NCBI GenBank assembly: GCA_004143945.1
Contig: SEHB01000001.1
Span: forward strand, 310,001-374,000
Source: Lysobacteraceae bacterium
Lineage (GTDB): Bacteria > Pseudomonadota > Gammaproteobacteria > Xanthomonadales > Rhodanobacteraceae
Length of the DNA: 64,000 nucleotides
Reading direction: 5' to 3'
Each line of letters starts with the position of its first letter. Positions within the stretch are counted from its first letter, which is position 1. The notes beneath the pieces were generated by a model. That model was not told the DNA's origin. It ran no database searches and saw only the letters and a program-made list of their open reading frames with translations. The position numbers and the translations under genes are program-made. This document shows, one piece after another, positions 1 through 8,764 of this stretch.

Positions 1-168
1 GGCCGGCGCGCGCTCGCCGCGGTATTGCATGCGCAGCAGGCTGCGCCCTGCAGTCCGGTGGCGGTGGAATCGATCCTCCAGCGCGAATATCCCGGCGGAC
101 TCGCCGCCCTCGCGACCGCCTGGGCCGGCGCGATGCGCGATCCGGCCGTCGACGTGCGCGCCTACTGA
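1..168 (+). CDS. C-terminal fragment of an unidentified protein
   Basis: An open frame runs from base 1 to a TGA at 166-168 and gives the last 55 residues of a protein whose start lies outside the window, ending in DVRAY. The fragment is alanine-rich and probably helical. I do not recognise the family and see no catalytic motif. It is followed by about 200 bases of leader before the cold-shock gene, so it is probably a separate transcription unit. Confidence 0.5.
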   Translation, partial: GRRALAAVLHAQQAAPCSPVAVESILQREYPGGLAALATAWAGAMRDPAVDVRAY

Positions 169-217
169 GCTGCGCGCGCCGACAGCGCGGTCGTCGCGCA
201 TTTTTTGCCTTTTGGAG

Positions 218-223
218 TAGACT
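218..223 (+). promoter_or_regulatory. Candidate -10 element of the cold-shock gene
   Basis: TAGACT at 218-223 follows an AT-rich run (TTTTTTGCCTTTT at 201-213) that stands out in this GC-rich DNA. It would give a leader of about 145 bases before the ATG at 376. Long untranslated leaders are typical of cspA-family genes. No good -35 lies at the right distance, so this is weak. Confidence 0.3.
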
Positions 224-375
224 CAAGACGCTGTGTCTGCACGGTCTCCGAGCCTGGCGATCCGATGTGGCGCAACCGCACGGTACGCGCATCGCCTCGC
301 CTGCACGCCGGCATACGCAGTGGTCGACCGCCTCGAGGGGGAGGCGTCACTTCATCAGTCATTGCGGAGAGTTTC

Positions 376-585
376 ATGTCGGATCGTCAGGTGGGCACCG
401 TCAAGTGGTTCAACGAGAGCAAGGGATTCGGGTTCATCAGCCGTGAGAACGGACCGGACGTGTTCGTGCATTTCCGCGCGATCACCGGTACCGGTTTCCG
501 CACGCTGCAGGAAGGGCAGAAGGTCTCGTTCCGCGTCGTCGAGGGCCAGAAGGGCCTGCAGGCGGAAGAGGTCGCGCCGGCCTGA
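376..585 (+). CDS. Cold-shock protein, CspA family
   Basis: A 69-residue single cold-shock (OB-fold) domain, the normal length of the family. RNP1 is KGFGFI at residues 16-21 and RNP2 is VFVHF at 29-33; these aromatic residues bind single-stranded RNA or DNA. The family acts as RNA chaperones or transcription antiterminators in the cytoplasm. The ATG at 376 was chosen over upstream in-frame starts because the conserved domain begins right after it and a GGAG-type ribosome site lies at 365-369. A factor-independent terminator follows 20 bases downstream, so the gene is monocistronic. The member of the family (cspA, cspD and so on) cannot be settled from sequence alone. Confidence 0.95.
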   Translation: MSDRQVGTVKWFNESKGFGFISRENGPDVFVHFRAITGTGFRTLQEGQKVSFRVVEGQKGLQAEEVAPA

Positions 586-605
586 TCGAACGCGACGCGC
601 ACAAG

Positions 606-631
606 GGGCCGCGGCTTGCCGCGGCCCTTTT
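606..631 (+). terminator. Rho-independent terminator of the cold-shock gene
   Basis: A perfect 9-bp stem GGGCCGCGG / CCGCGGCCC (606-614 and 619-627) with loop CTTG is followed by TTTT at 628-631. It lies directly downstream of the cold-shock stop codon. Confidence 0.85.
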
Positions 632-810
632 CGTTGCGCGACGCGCATCGTCGGCTGCGCGCTTCCGCGCCGCTTCGCGGGCCGCGCGCACGGCGGATCC
701 TGCGGTGGCAGAATCGCTGCGAATCGCCGGAGTCCAGATGTTCGAGATCCATCCTTCGATCGGTCCGCGCCGGCCGCGGGTCGCATGAACGCCATCCGGA
801 AGCAGGGCGC

Positions 811-1983
811 ATGACGCCGGGCAACGCACTGCCCGGCGGGGGGTGGGGCGCCGTCGACGGCGGGCGCCTGCGCTGCGTCGATGCGCTGCGCGGCATCGCC
901 GCGCTGCTCGTCGTGTGGATGCATGTCTCGGAATCCTTCGCGACCATCGGCCCGATCGACGGGAAGTGGATCCACGAGTGGGCCCGCTCGGTCGATGTCG
1001 GTCGCATCGGCGTCGTCGCGTTCTTCCTCGTCAGCGGATTCGTGATCCCGTTCAGCATCCGCGCGGACCAGCCGGCGCCGGTCGGCAGCTTCGTGATCAA
1101 GCGCTTCTTCCGGATCGCCCCGGCGTACTGGCTTTCGATTCCGCTCGGTGCGCTGACCGGCTGGTGGATCTGGGGGCGCGAATTCGGTGCGCGCGACCTG
1201 CTGCTGAACTTCATGCTGCTGCACGACGTGTTCGGCGCGCGTCCGGCCGAGGGGCTGTACTGGACCCTGGTGCTGGAAGTCGTGTTCTACGCATGCTGCG
1301 TGGCCTTGCTGTTCGCGCACAGCCTCGATCGCATGTGGCGCATCTGGGGCATCGCCGCGATGTTCACCGCGATCTATTCGTTCGCGATGCTGCTGCGGTG
1401 GGCCGGCCTGCCGACGCTGGGCTCGAACGCGGCTTTCAGCTTCCTCAACCTGTCGATCATGTTCTGCGGCACCCTCTATCGCCACTGCGTGTTCGATCGC
1501 CGCGCGAGCGGCGACGGCTGGCTGCGCATCGGCGTCGCGGCGTTGTTCGCGTACCACCTCGTCCTGCTGCCGGTCGCGGGGGTGCTCGCGATCGGGATCG
1601 AACGCAACGCGACGATTCCGTATGCGCTCGGTGGCTGGCTGTTCGTCGTCGGCACCCGTGTCGTGCCGGTGGCGCACCGCTTGACCGATTGGCTCGGGCG
1701 CGTGAGCTATTCGATCTACCTGTTCCACCCGATCGTATTCATGTCGCTGCTCTGGTGGCTGTTGCGCCAGCCTGCGGGTTCCTGGTGGCGCAGCGGCCAC
1801 CTCGGCGGCTACCTGCTCGTCAATGTCGTGCTCACGCTGCTGGTCGCAGGCCTCGTGCATCGCTGGGTCGAGCAGCCCGGCATCGCGCTCGGTCGCCGCA
1901 TCGCGCGCTGGTGGCAGCGCCGCGCGAGCCCGGCCGCGCCGGGCATCACCGCGCTTGCGCAGGCGGCGCCGCTGCGCGACTGA
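811..1983 (+). CDS. Membrane acyltransferase, acyltransferase 3 (OafA/YrhL) family
   Basis: A 390-residue integral membrane protein with about ten hydrophobic segments. The N-terminus carries the family signature around residues 21-39 (RCVDALRGIAAL, then H38), and RFFRIAPAYW follows the second membrane segment; both are typical of acyltransferase 3 proteins, which O-acylate sugars of lipopolysaccharide, exopolysaccharide or other envelope glycans using cytoplasmic acyl donors. The substrate cannot be told from sequence. The ATG at 811 puts the signature at its usual distance from the N-terminus; the ribosome site is weak (AGCAGGG at 801-807). It converges on the efflux operon with 39 bases between stop codons. 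Confidence 0.85.
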   Translation: MTPGNALPGGGWGAVDGGRLRCVDALRGIAALLVVWMHVSESFATIGPIDGKWIHEWARSVDVGRIGVVAFFLVSGFVIPFSIRADQPAPVGSFVIKRFFRIAPAYWLSIPLGALTGWWIWGREFGARDLLLNFMLLHDVFGARPAEGLYWTLVLEVVFYACCVALLFAHSLDRMWRIWGIAAMFTAIYSFAMLLRWAGLPTLGSNAAFSFLNLSIMFCGTLYRHCVFDRRASGDGWLRIGVAALFAYHLVLLPVAGVLAIGIERNATIPYALGGWLFVVGTRVVPVAHRLTDWLGRVSYSIYLFHPIVFMSLLWWLLRQPAGSWWRSGHLGGYLLVNVVLTLLVAGLVHRWVEQPGIALGRRIARWWQRRASPAAPGITALAQAAPLRD

Positions 1984-2022
1984 GCAGCCGTCCGCGGGCG
2001 GCATCGGCGTACCACCCGGAGC

Positions 2023-3576
2023 TCAGTGACCGGCGCCTGCCTCGACGTTTCCGAACGGCGGCCGCGCGAACCAGACCACCGGGATCATCAGCAGGAACAG
2101 CGCGGTGCAGAACAGGAACACGTCGTTGACCGCGAGCGTCATCGCCTGGCGCGTCAGCAAGGCCTCGGTCAGCGCCCACATGCGCTCGGCCGGAACGCCG
2201 AGCGCGGCGAAACCGTCGATCCACGCGTTCGCCGCCGGGTTCGCGCGCGCGACATGTTCGGCCAGCACCGCGTGATGGTAGTCGCCGCGATGCTGCCAGA
2301 GCGTCACGGTCATCGCGGTCGACATGCTCGCCGCGATGGTTCGGCAGAAATTCGCGAGTCCTGACGCCGATGCGATCTGGTGCGGCTCCAGTCCCGACAG
2401 GAACACCTGGTTCAGCGGGATGAAGAAACACGGGATCGCGATGCCCATCACGAGGCGCGGCCACACGAGCTGGTCGAACGCCGCGTTGTCAGGGAACGTA
2501 GCGAACCAGTACGAGGTCGCCGCGAACACGAGGAACGCGAAGGTCACCACCGAGCGCAGCTCGAGGCGCTGGATGTTGCGCCCGATCAGCGGCGCGACGA
2601 GGAACGCGAGGATCCCGACCGGCGCGGTCGCGAGCCCGGCCCAGCTCGCCGTGTAGTCGACCACGGTCTGCAGCCACAGCGGATACACGACGTTGATGCC
2701 GAAGAACGCGAACATGCCGAACGACATCGCGGCCACGCCGATCGTGAAGTTGCGGCTGCGGAACAGCGACAGGTCGACCACCGGATGCTTCTCGGTGAGT
2801 TCCCACGCGACGAAGTAGGTCAGGCAAACGAGCGCGACCACGCCGAGCGAGATGATCAGCGGCGAGGAGAACCAGTCCTTGTCGTTGCCGTTGTCGAGCA
2901 TGAACTGCAGGCAGCCGACGCCGACCACGAGCAGGGCGAGGCCGACCATGTCGATCGGCGCCTTGACCACGCGCGTTTCGCGCCGGCGCAGCAGGGCCCA
3001 AGTGATGACCGCGGCGAGCAGGCCCACCGGCACGTTGATGTAGAAGATCCACGGCCAGCTGAAGTTGTCGGTCAGGTAGCCGCCGAGGATCGGACCGAAG
3101 ATCGGCGCGACCACCACGGTCATCGCCCACAGCGCGAGCGCGAGCCCCTTCTTCTCGTTGGGATAGTTGTTGAGCAGCAGGCTCAGCGACAGCGCGACCA
3201 TCGGGCCGGACCCGGCGCCTTGCAGCAGCCGGCCGACCACGAGCATCGGCATGCTGGTGGCGAGCCCGCACAGCACCGACATCACGACGAACAGCAGCAC
3301 CGACACGCAGAATGCGCGTACTTCGCCGAAGCGGCGCCCGATCCAGCCCGACAGCGGCTGCATGATCGCGCTCGCGAGCGAATAGGAACTGATCGCCCAA
3401 GTACCTTCCTGAGGACTCACGCCGAGGCTGCCCGCGATGTGCGGCACCGACACGTTGACGATCGTGATGTCGAGCACTTCCATGAACGTCGCGAACGCGA
3501 TCGCGACCGTCAACAGCGCGAGCGGCGCGCCGTGCAGCGGCGGCAAGGGTGCCTGCGCGTCGCGTTCGTCGGCCAT
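2023..3576 (-). CDS. emrB: EmrB-type drug efflux permease, MFS DHA2 family
   Basis: A 517-residue major facilitator with 14 predicted membrane helices, the length and topology of the DHA2 drug:proton antiporters. It shows the helix-1 motif LDITIVNVSVP at residues 35-45, the loop 2-3 motif GWIGRRFGEVR at 77-87, and GPILGGYLTDNFSWPWIF at 161-178. It is the inner-membrane pump of a tripartite system and lies 9 bases after the EmrA-like adaptor, last in an operon with an outer-membrane factor. The family expels hydrophobic toxicants, uncouplers or fatty acids; the actual substrate is not visible. Confidence 0.93.
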   Translation of the reverse strand: MADERDAQAPLPPLHGAPLALLTVAIAFATFMEVLDITIVNVSVPHIAGSLGVSPQEGTWAISSYSLASAIMQPLSGWIGRRFGEVRAFCVSVLLFVVMSVLCGLATSMPMLVVGRLLQGAGSGPMVALSLSLLLNNYPNEKKGLALALWAMTVVVAPIFGPILGGYLTDNFSWPWIFYINVPVGLLAAVITWALLRRRETRVVKAPIDMVGLALLVVGVGCLQFMLDNGNDKDWFSSPLIISLGVVALVCLTYFVAWELTEKHPVVDLSLFRSRNFTIGVAAMSFGMFAFFGINVVYPLWLQTVVDYTASWAGLATAPVGILAFLVAPLIGRNIQRLELRSVVTFAFLVFAATSYWFATFPDNAAFDQLVWPRLVMGIAIPCFFIPLNQVFLSGLEPHQIASASGLANFCRTIAASMSTAMTVTLWQHRGDYHHAVLAEHVARANPAANAWIDGFAALGVPAERMWALTEALLTRQAMTLAVNDVFLFCTALFLLMIPVVWFARPPFGNVEAGAGH

Positions 3577-3585
3577 CGCGACGCC

Positions 3586-4770
3586 TCAGTCGGCCGGCGG
3601 CCGATTCGCGGCGATGATCGCGTCGGCTTCGGCCTCGGCGCGCGCGAGGTCGAGCGCGAACACCGGCGTCTCGGCCACGGTGGCCGCGGGCGCCGCCGCC
3701 GGCAGCACGCTGCCCGAGCGGTCGTGCGTGTCCACGCGCACGTGCGTCGACAGGCCGATGCGCAGCGGCGTCTTCTCGAGCTGGCCTGGATCGAGTTCGA
3801 TCCGCACCGGCACGCGTTGCACCACCTTGATCCAGTTGCCCGAGGCATTCTGCGGGGGCAGCAGCGCGAACGCGGATCCGGTGCCGGCAGCCATCCCGAC
3901 CACGCGCCCGCGGAACTCGACATCGCTGCCGTAGAGGTCGGCTTCGACCGTCGCGGGCTGGCCGATCCGGATGTGCGCGAGCTGGCTTTCCTTGAAGTTC
4001 GCATCGACCCAGAGGTCGTGCAGCGCGATCACGGTCATCAGCGGCTGGCCCGGTTGCACCCGACTGCCGACCTGCACGCTGCGTTGCGCGATGTAGCCGC
4101 TGACCGGCGCGACGATCTCGTTGCGTGCTGCGTTGATCCAGGCCTCGTTGAACGCCGCGCGCGCCTGCTGCACCGCGGCGTTGTCGGTGACGCCGGTGCC
4201 GTCGACGAGCGCATGCGCGGCTTCCCCCTGCCGGGTCGCGAGATCGAGTGCGGATTGGGCGACCTCGACCGCGGTGCGCGCATGCGCGACTTCCTCGGGC
4301 GCGATCGCCTTGTCGGCCAGCAGCGGCGCGCGCCGAGCGAGGTCGGCGCGCGCACGCGCCAGATCGAGCCTGCGCGCCGCGACCGCGGCGTCGGACTCGG
4401 CGGCCATCGCGGTCTGCTGGCGCACCTGGCGCACCGCGTTCGCGAGCGCGCTGCGCGCCTTCGCGAGCGCGACATCGGCGTCGGTCGGATCGAGGCGAAC
4501 CAGCACGTCGCCGGCCTCGACGCGCTGCGTGTCGTCGACGAGCAGCGCGACGACGGTGCCCGGCACCTGCGCCGACACCGTGACCTGGTTGCCCGCGACA
4601 TAGGCATCCTCGGTCACCTCGCGCTGCGACCACACCAGGATCCACACCAGGTACCACGCGATGCCCGCCGCGATGAATGCGAGCGTGATGCCGACCAGCA
4701 ACACGCGGCGCTTGCCGTTGCGGGCCGGCACAGCGGCGGGGGAATCACTCGGGCGCGGGTCATCGCTCAT
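3586..4770 (-). CDS. emrA: EmrA-type periplasmic adaptor (HlyD/MFP family)
   Basis: A 394-residue membrane fusion protein with one N-terminal membrane anchor at about residues 21-45, followed by TEDAYVAGNQVTVSAQVPG, the start of the lipoyl-like half motif (residues 53-71). A coiled-coil hairpin (about 110-200, heptad-rich and alanine-rich) and a beta-barrel domain follow. It should bridge the EmrB-like pump to the NodT-like outer-membrane channel. Its start codon overlaps the stop of that channel gene by 4 bases (ATGA), so translation is coupled. The C-terminal tail after residue 350 is short and alanine-rich. Confidence 0.93.
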   Translation of the reverse strand: MSDDPRPSDSPAAVPARNGKRRVLLVGITLAFIAAGIAWYLVWILVWSQREVTEDAYVAGNQVTVSAQVPGTVVALLVDDTQRVEAGDVLVRLDPTDADVALAKARSALANAVRQVRQQTAMAAESDAAVAARRLDLARARADLARRAPLLADKAIAPEEVAHARTAVEVAQSALDLATRQGEAAHALVDGTGVTDNAAVQQARAAFNEAWINAARNEIVAPVSGYIAQRSVQVGSRVQPGQPLMTVIALHDLWVDANFKESQLAHIRIGQPATVEADLYGSDVEFRGRVVGMAAGTGSAFALLPPQNASGNWIKVVQRVPVRIELDPGQLEKTPLRIGLSTHVRVDTHDRSGSVLPAAAPAATVAETPVFALDLARAEAEADAIIAANRPPAD

Positions 4771-6239
4771 CGTGGGTCGACCTGTGGCGGATTCGGGTGC
4801 GCCGCATCGGCGGCAGGATCAGCGGCGGGTGCGTCGGTGCGATACCCGCCGCCGAGCGCGCGGGTCAGTGCGATCGCGCTCGAGAGCGCCTGCGATTCGA
4901 GTTGCACGAGCGCATCGCGCTGCTCGAGCACGCGCGCATGCGCTGCGAGCACCGCGCGGTCGTCGCCGACGCCGCGTTGGCTGCGCAGCGTCGCGCTGCG
5001 TTCGATGGCCGCGATCGCGTCGAGCTGGCGCCTGCGCTCGTCGCGACGCGCATCGACCTGCGCGAGTTCGAGCGCGTGCAGGGCGACTTCGCGCGCCGCA
5101 TCGACCACGCGTGCGTCATGCGCGGCGGCGGCCGCCTGCAACTGCGCCTGGCTCACGCCGTACGCCGCTTCGAGCGGGCGGCGAGCGAACAACGGCAGGT
5201 GCAGCGCGGGCCCGATACCGCCCATGCGGCTGCCCGCGTCGAACAGGTGGTCGAGGTCGATCGACTGCAGGCCGACCATCGCGCCGAGCCGGATGTCCGG
5301 AAAGAACGCCGCGCGCGCCTGGTCGACGCGACGCATCGCGGCCTCCACGCGCCATCGGCTCGCGGCGATGTCGGGACGCCGTGCGAGCAGGTCGAGCCCG
5401 GCATCATCGGGCAGTCGTGCGTCGGCGCGCGGCAGCGCTCGCGGCTCGAGTTCGCCGAGTTCGGCCGGCGACAGGCCGAGCAGCGCGGCGAGCGCGGCGT
5501 GGCGGATGCGCGCCGCGCCCTCGCACGCCGCGGCGAGTTCGCGCGCGGCCGCGAGCTGAGCCTCGAGTTCGTGCCCGATGTCGGGAGGGTCGATGCCGCG
5601 CTCGGCGCGCCTCGCGGCGAGCGCTCGCGAACGTTCGAGCGTCGCCTGCGTGTCGCGCGCGAGCGCGAGCCGCGCGTGGTCGGCCTGCCAGCCGAGATAG
5701 GTATCGGCGACCGCAGCCGTCAGCATCAGCGCGGCGGCACTGCGTTCGGCGGTGGCGGCGCGCGTTTCGTCGACCGCTGCCGCGACGGCGGCACGCGTGC
5801 GGCCCCAGAAGTCGAAGTCGACCTCGAACTCGAGGCCGAGGTCGCCCTGGTTGTACCAGGTGAATCCGAGGAAGCGCGGCGGAATCAGCCCGTTCTCGCT
5901 GAGCCGCTGGCGCTGCAGCTGCGCATTCGCGCGTGCCGACAGGCCTGCGCCCGCACCGGCGACGTCGATCGCACGCGCAGCGGTGTCGAAGCGTCGACGC
6001 GCTTCATCGAGCGCCGGCGCTCCTGCCAGGGCACGCTCTTCGAGCGCGTCCAGTTGCGGATCGGCGAATGTGCGCCACCATTGCGGGTCGGGCCAGTGGC
6101 CGCCGCCCTGCGCCTGGAGGCTTGCGAGCGGGGCCTCGCTGCGCAGCGGCGGCAGCTCCGGCTTCGATGGAATGGAGCAGGCCGCGAGCAGCGAACACGC
6201 GATCGCGCTCAGCAACGTGCGGCGGGCAGTCGGTGTCAT
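4767..6239 (-). CDS. Outer-membrane efflux lipoprotein, NodT/TolC family
   Basis: A 490-residue outer-membrane factor. The N-terminus is a lipoprotein signal with the lipobox LLAAC, which puts the acylated cysteine at residue 21, followed by two repeated outer membrane efflux domains rich in alanine and arginine helices (about 60-250 and 260-460). PDPQWWRTFADPQLDAL near residues 51-67 is typical of the NodT subfamily. It is the first gene of a three-gene efflux operon and overlaps the adaptor gene by 4 bases. No TetR, MarR or LysR regulator gene adjoins the operon, so control must come from elsewhere. Confidence 0.92.
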   Translation of the reverse strand: MTPTARRTLLSAIACSLLAACSIPSKPELPPLRSEAPLASLQAQGGGHWPDPQWWRTFADPQLDALEERALAGAPALDEARRRFDTAARAIDVAGAGAGLSARANAQLQRQRLSENGLIPPRFLGFTWYNQGDLGLEFEVDFDFWGRTRAAVAAAVDETRAATAERSAAALMLTAAVADTYLGWQADHARLALARDTQATLERSRALAARRAERGIDPPDIGHELEAQLAAARELAAACEGAARIRHAALAALLGLSPAELGELEPRALPRADARLPDDAGLDLLARRPDIAASRWRVEAAMRRVDQARAAFFPDIRLGAMVGLQSIDLDHLFDAGSRMGGIGPALHLPLFARRPLEAAYGVSQAQLQAAAAAHDARVVDAAREVALHALELAQVDARRDERRRQLDAIAAIERSATLRSQRGVGDDRAVLAAHARVLEQRDALVQLESQALSSAIALTRALGGGYRTDAPAADPAADAAHPNPPQVDPR

Positions 6240-6324
6240 CGTGGTCCGTTGCGGGGGTTCGGTCGGGTTTTGTCTTCACCCGGCCGACCGCGGACCTGGG
6301 AGGTCGGAAGTCGCCGGCAATACG

Positions 6325-6353
6325 ATACTAATGAGTCTTGTAATTGCCTGCAA
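6325..6353 (-). promoter_or_regulatory. Candidate promoter of the efflux operon
   Basis: Read on the minus strand: TTGCAG (6353-6348), 17 bases, then TAGTAT (6330-6325), about 85 bases before the ATG of the outer-membrane factor. The tract is clearly AT-richer than its surroundings, and ACT-4-AGT inside it is a short dyad. Hexamer matches are only 3 and 4 of 6. Confidence 0.35.
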
Positions 6354-6469
6354 TCGGTCCCGAAGCGGAGCTGCCCGTCGACCGACCGGCCGCGGTCCCT
6401 GCCGCGGGCTTTACTGCCCTGCCGGCCGTGCAGGCGCAGTCGGACGCATGCATTCGGGACCCTATCGCT

Positions 6470-6862
6470 TCAGCGATAATCGCGATGGCAGGCGTCGCAG
6501 GCGTGGCCGATCGCGGTCAGGGCTTCGACCTGCGACGCGCAGGTCGCAGATGCGTCCCAGCGCGCGATCGCGCTCCGCAGGTCCTGCGCGTACTGCGTGA
6601 AGACGCGGTCCTTCGTGGCCGGCGCGAGCACGCGCTGCCCGATGTCGGCGGCTGACTGGTCCAGGCGCGTGCGTGCGGCGGCCTGCGATGGAACGCTGCA
6701 GTCGCTCGCGCGTGCGCCGTTGCGTGCCGCGGCGAAGTCGTGCTTCATCAGCGTCATCAGCGCGCGCGGGACTTCGTTGCGCCTCTGCAACGCACTCGCG
6801 GCTGTCGATGCGAGCAACGCGCCGGCGAGCAAGCCGAGGAGCACGCACAGCAGGTAACGCAT
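6470..6862 (-). CDS. Cytochrome c'-like secreted protein
   Basis: A 130-residue protein with a signal peptide (residues 1-24, hydrophobic core LLCVLLGLLAGALLAS) and one heme c motif, C122-D-A-C125-H126, only four residues from the C-terminus (HRDYR). A four-helix body with a C-terminal CxxCH is the layout of cytochrome c'. The N-terminal motif RRNEVPRALMTLMKHD fits helix 1 of that family, where a residue near the heme controls ligand access. The role could be NO handling or a small periplasmic electron carrier; this is inference. It overlaps the preceding DUF6116-like gene by one base (TGATG), so the two are co-translated. Confidence 0.75.
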   Translation of the reverse strand: MRYLLCVLLGLLAGALLASTAASALQRRNEVPRALMTLMKHDFAAARNGARASDCSVPSQAAARTRLDQSAADIGQRVLAPATKDRVFTQYAQDLRSAIARWDASATCASQVEALTAIGHACDACHRDYR

Positions 6863-7074
6863 CAGCGCCGGTCCTGCCCGGCCGCAGGCCGCTTGCGGGG
6901 CCGCAATTGAGTGAGCAGCAGGGTACCGAGGCCGAGCAGGATCTCGTCGACGAACGGGATCATGTCCGGAATCAGCAAGTCGGCGACGAACAGCGCACCG
7001 GTGAGCAGGGCAAGGCGCGGGAACCGCAGGTTGCCTGCCCAGCGCAGCAGGGGGTGGGTGATCGGATTGGGCAT
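6862..7074 (-). CDS. Small membrane protein, DUF6116-like
   Basis: A 70-residue protein with one or two hydrophobic segments: LRFPRLALLTGALFVADLL (about 16-34) and PFVDEILLGLGTLLLTQL (about 40-57), then a basic tail RPRKRP. The pattern resembles the small DUF6116 proteins of Lysobacterales; I recall this family only loosely. Function unknown. It starts a two-gene unit with the cytochrome c'-like protein (one-base overlap). Confidence 0.6.
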   Translation of the reverse strand: MPNPITHPLLRWAGNLRFPRLALLTGALFVADLLIPDMIPFVDEILLGLGTLLLTQLRPRKRPAAGQDRR

Positions 7075-7155
7075 CGCGGGCTCCGTGGGCGGACCGCTAC
7101 GATGGGGCCTGAAGCGATCGCGGGCAAGTTCGCGCCGCGCCCGTGAACGGGTGGC

Positions 7156-7578
7156 TCAGTCGGCGCCGTCCGGCGATGGCGGTTGAGCCGCGATCGCGGC
7201 GCGCTGGCGCGCCCGCGCGACCTGGCGCTCGGCCCAGCGTCGCAGCACGCGAGCGCGCCGCGCGCCGACCTGCGGGTCGCGCACGATCTCCTCGACGCGC
7301 TCGAGCAGGGCGTCGACGTTCTCGCGCCGGTCCGCGCCCGCGCGAGCGCTGCCGGACCACAGGTCGATCCAGTGGTCGGTGCGTTCTCCGAGCCGCAACA
7401 CCGCGTCGAACAGGCGCGGCGGATGGCGCCGAATCCGCACGAGGTCGATCGCCGCCGCGCCGAGCGCGAGCGGGCTCAGCGCGATGTCGCGCAGTGCGTC
7501 GAGAAGGAGCTTGAGCTGCAGCCGCGCGACTGCGCGCACGAGTTCGTTGGCGTCGCTTCGCATGGGCGGTCTGGCCAT
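7156..7578 (-). CDS. Conserved-looking hypothetical cytoplasmic protein
   Basis: About 140 residues from the ATG at 7578. Alternative starts are 7653 (adds 25 residues that do not look like protein) and 7563. The sequence is helical and charged: ANELVRAVARLQLKLLLDAL, a short hydrophobic stretch, then an Arg/Glu-rich C-terminal half (ENVDALLERVEEIVRD). There is no signal peptide or catalytic motif. I do not recognise the family. Codon use matches that of real genes here (GC in third positions), which supports coding. Confidence 0.6.
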   Translation of the reverse strand: MARPPMRSDANELVRAVARLQLKLLLDALRDIALSPLALGAAAIDLVRIRRHPPRLFDAVLRLGERTDHWIDLWSGSARAGADRRENVDALLERVEEIVRDPQVGARRARVLRRWAERQVARARQRAAIAAQPPSPDGAD

Positions 7579-7702
7579 CGCGCGAGCGTAGTCGCAATCG
7601 GCGGACAGGGGAATCGGCGCAGGTCCGTGCTGCGGATCGACGCCGACGCGCATCGCCGTGATGTTCGCGATGACGGCACATCCCCGAACCGGTCCGGTCG
7701 GC

Positions 7703-7708
7703 TAGATT
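7703..7708 (+). promoter_or_regulatory. Candidate -10 element of the GNAT gene
   Basis: TAGATT at 7703-7708, about 55 bases before the ATG at 7764, is the only AT-rich hexamer in the region. No convincing -35 is seen. Confidence 0.3.
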
Positions 7709-7763
7709 GAACGTCCGCGCGGATCCGCGCACCCCTTCACGCTGCCCTCTCCGCTCGCCCCTC

Positions 7764-8438
7764 ATGCATCCTCTCGACAACCCGGTGTGGGCCTCGCTGC
7801 AGTCCGACCATGCATCGTTCGCCGTGCGGGCCGGGCAGGCCCTGCGTTATCCGAGCGACGTCGCTCCGTTCGTCGGGGTAGGGCGCGACGGGATCTCCTG
7901 CGAAGACGCAGGGCGCCTGGTCGACCCGGGCGAGCTCGTCTGCTTCGTCGGCCATGCGCCCGTGTTGTCGCCTGCATGGAACGTGCTGCAGTCGGTGACG
8001 ATCGCGCAGATGATCTGTTCCACGCGCCTTGCAGTCGCCGATGGTCCACGCGTCGTCGAACTCGGCGAAACGCACCTGGACGACATGCTCGCGCTCACTG
8101 CGCTCGTCTATCCGCACTATTTCCGCAGACGCACGCCGGCGATGGGGCGCTACGTCGGCCTCTACGAAGACGGCAGGCTCGCCGCGATGGCAGGCGAGCG
8201 CATGCGTCTGGATGGACACACCGAGATCAGCGCGGTCTGCACGCATCCCGCGCATGCGGGGCGCGGCCATGCGCGCAGGCTCGTCGCCGTGCTGGCCAAC
8301 GGCATCCTCGCTGAGGGGAGACTCGCGTTCCTGCACGTGAGCCACGACAACGTGCGCGCGAAGCAGCTCTACGAACGACTCGGTTTCGCCGCGCGTGCGG
8401 ACATCGCATTGAGGGTGGCGACGCGCGTCGCGGACTGA
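7764..8438 (+). CDS. GNAT-family acetyltransferase with FR47-like domain
   Basis: A 224-residue protein. The N-terminal half (to about 115) is the variable part; the C-terminal half is a GNAT fold with the acetyl-CoA loop HPAHAGRGHARRL (about residues 156-168) after the strand EISAVCT, and the late motif HVSHDNVRAKQLYERLGF (about 190-207), typical of FR47-like acetyltransferases. It probably acetylates an amino group of a small molecule or protein; the substrate is unknown. The ATG at 7764 was preferred to the in-frame ATG at 7707 because homologous-looking sequence begins at about MHPLDNPVW. Confidence 0.85.
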   Translation: MHPLDNPVWASLQSDHASFAVRAGQALRYPSDVAPFVGVGRDGISCEDAGRLVDPGELVCFVGHAPVLSPAWNVLQSVTIAQMICSTRLAVADGPRVVELGETHLDDMLALTALVYPHYFRRRTPAMGRYVGLYEDGRLAAMAGERMRLDGHTEISAVCTHPAHAGRGHARRLVAVLANGILAEGRLAFLHVSHDNVRAKQLYERLGFAARADIALRVATRVAD

Positions 8439-8764
8439 AGGAATCGCGGCGGGTGCCGCGTGGTGGCCCGCAGCGCCAGATCCGGGAACACGGCCATGTG
8501 CAATCCTGGACCTGGCGTTGCGGACGTCCCCGATCGACCGATTCGTCCGTCGCGCTCGCAGGCTTGGATGAAGCAGGTTCTCTCTCGGGTGGGTCCAGAC
8601 TAGGGAACGCCGCGCCGCCGCGCATCGGCACGAGTCCCGGCGATGCCGAGGAGAATCCCTCACGCGAAGCGATGCGCGTGACGTGGTTCGCATTTCGGTG
8701 AGGGCGGTCCCGGACACTGTGCATTCGCGCCGCGACGGCGCGCCATGCGTGCGAGGTCGTTTCG
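8439..8764 (+). other. Intergenic region without recognisable gene
   Basis: About 325 bases between the GNAT gene and the beta-helix gene. A small GCGGC/GCCGC hairpin at about 8447-8460 lacks a T-run. No ORF here has a credible start and ribosome site, and no convincing promoter hexamers are visible. It should hold the promoter of the secreted protein downstream. Confidence 0.4.

Noticed and set aside
355-2004. 549-codon minus-strand frame opposite the cold-shock and acyltransferase genes
   Set aside because: Composition is Arg/Glu/His/Ala-rich and without domain; the opposite strand codes recognisable proteins.
8447-8460. GCGGC/GCCGC hairpin after the GNAT gene considered as terminator
   Set aside because: The stem is five bases and no T-run follows.
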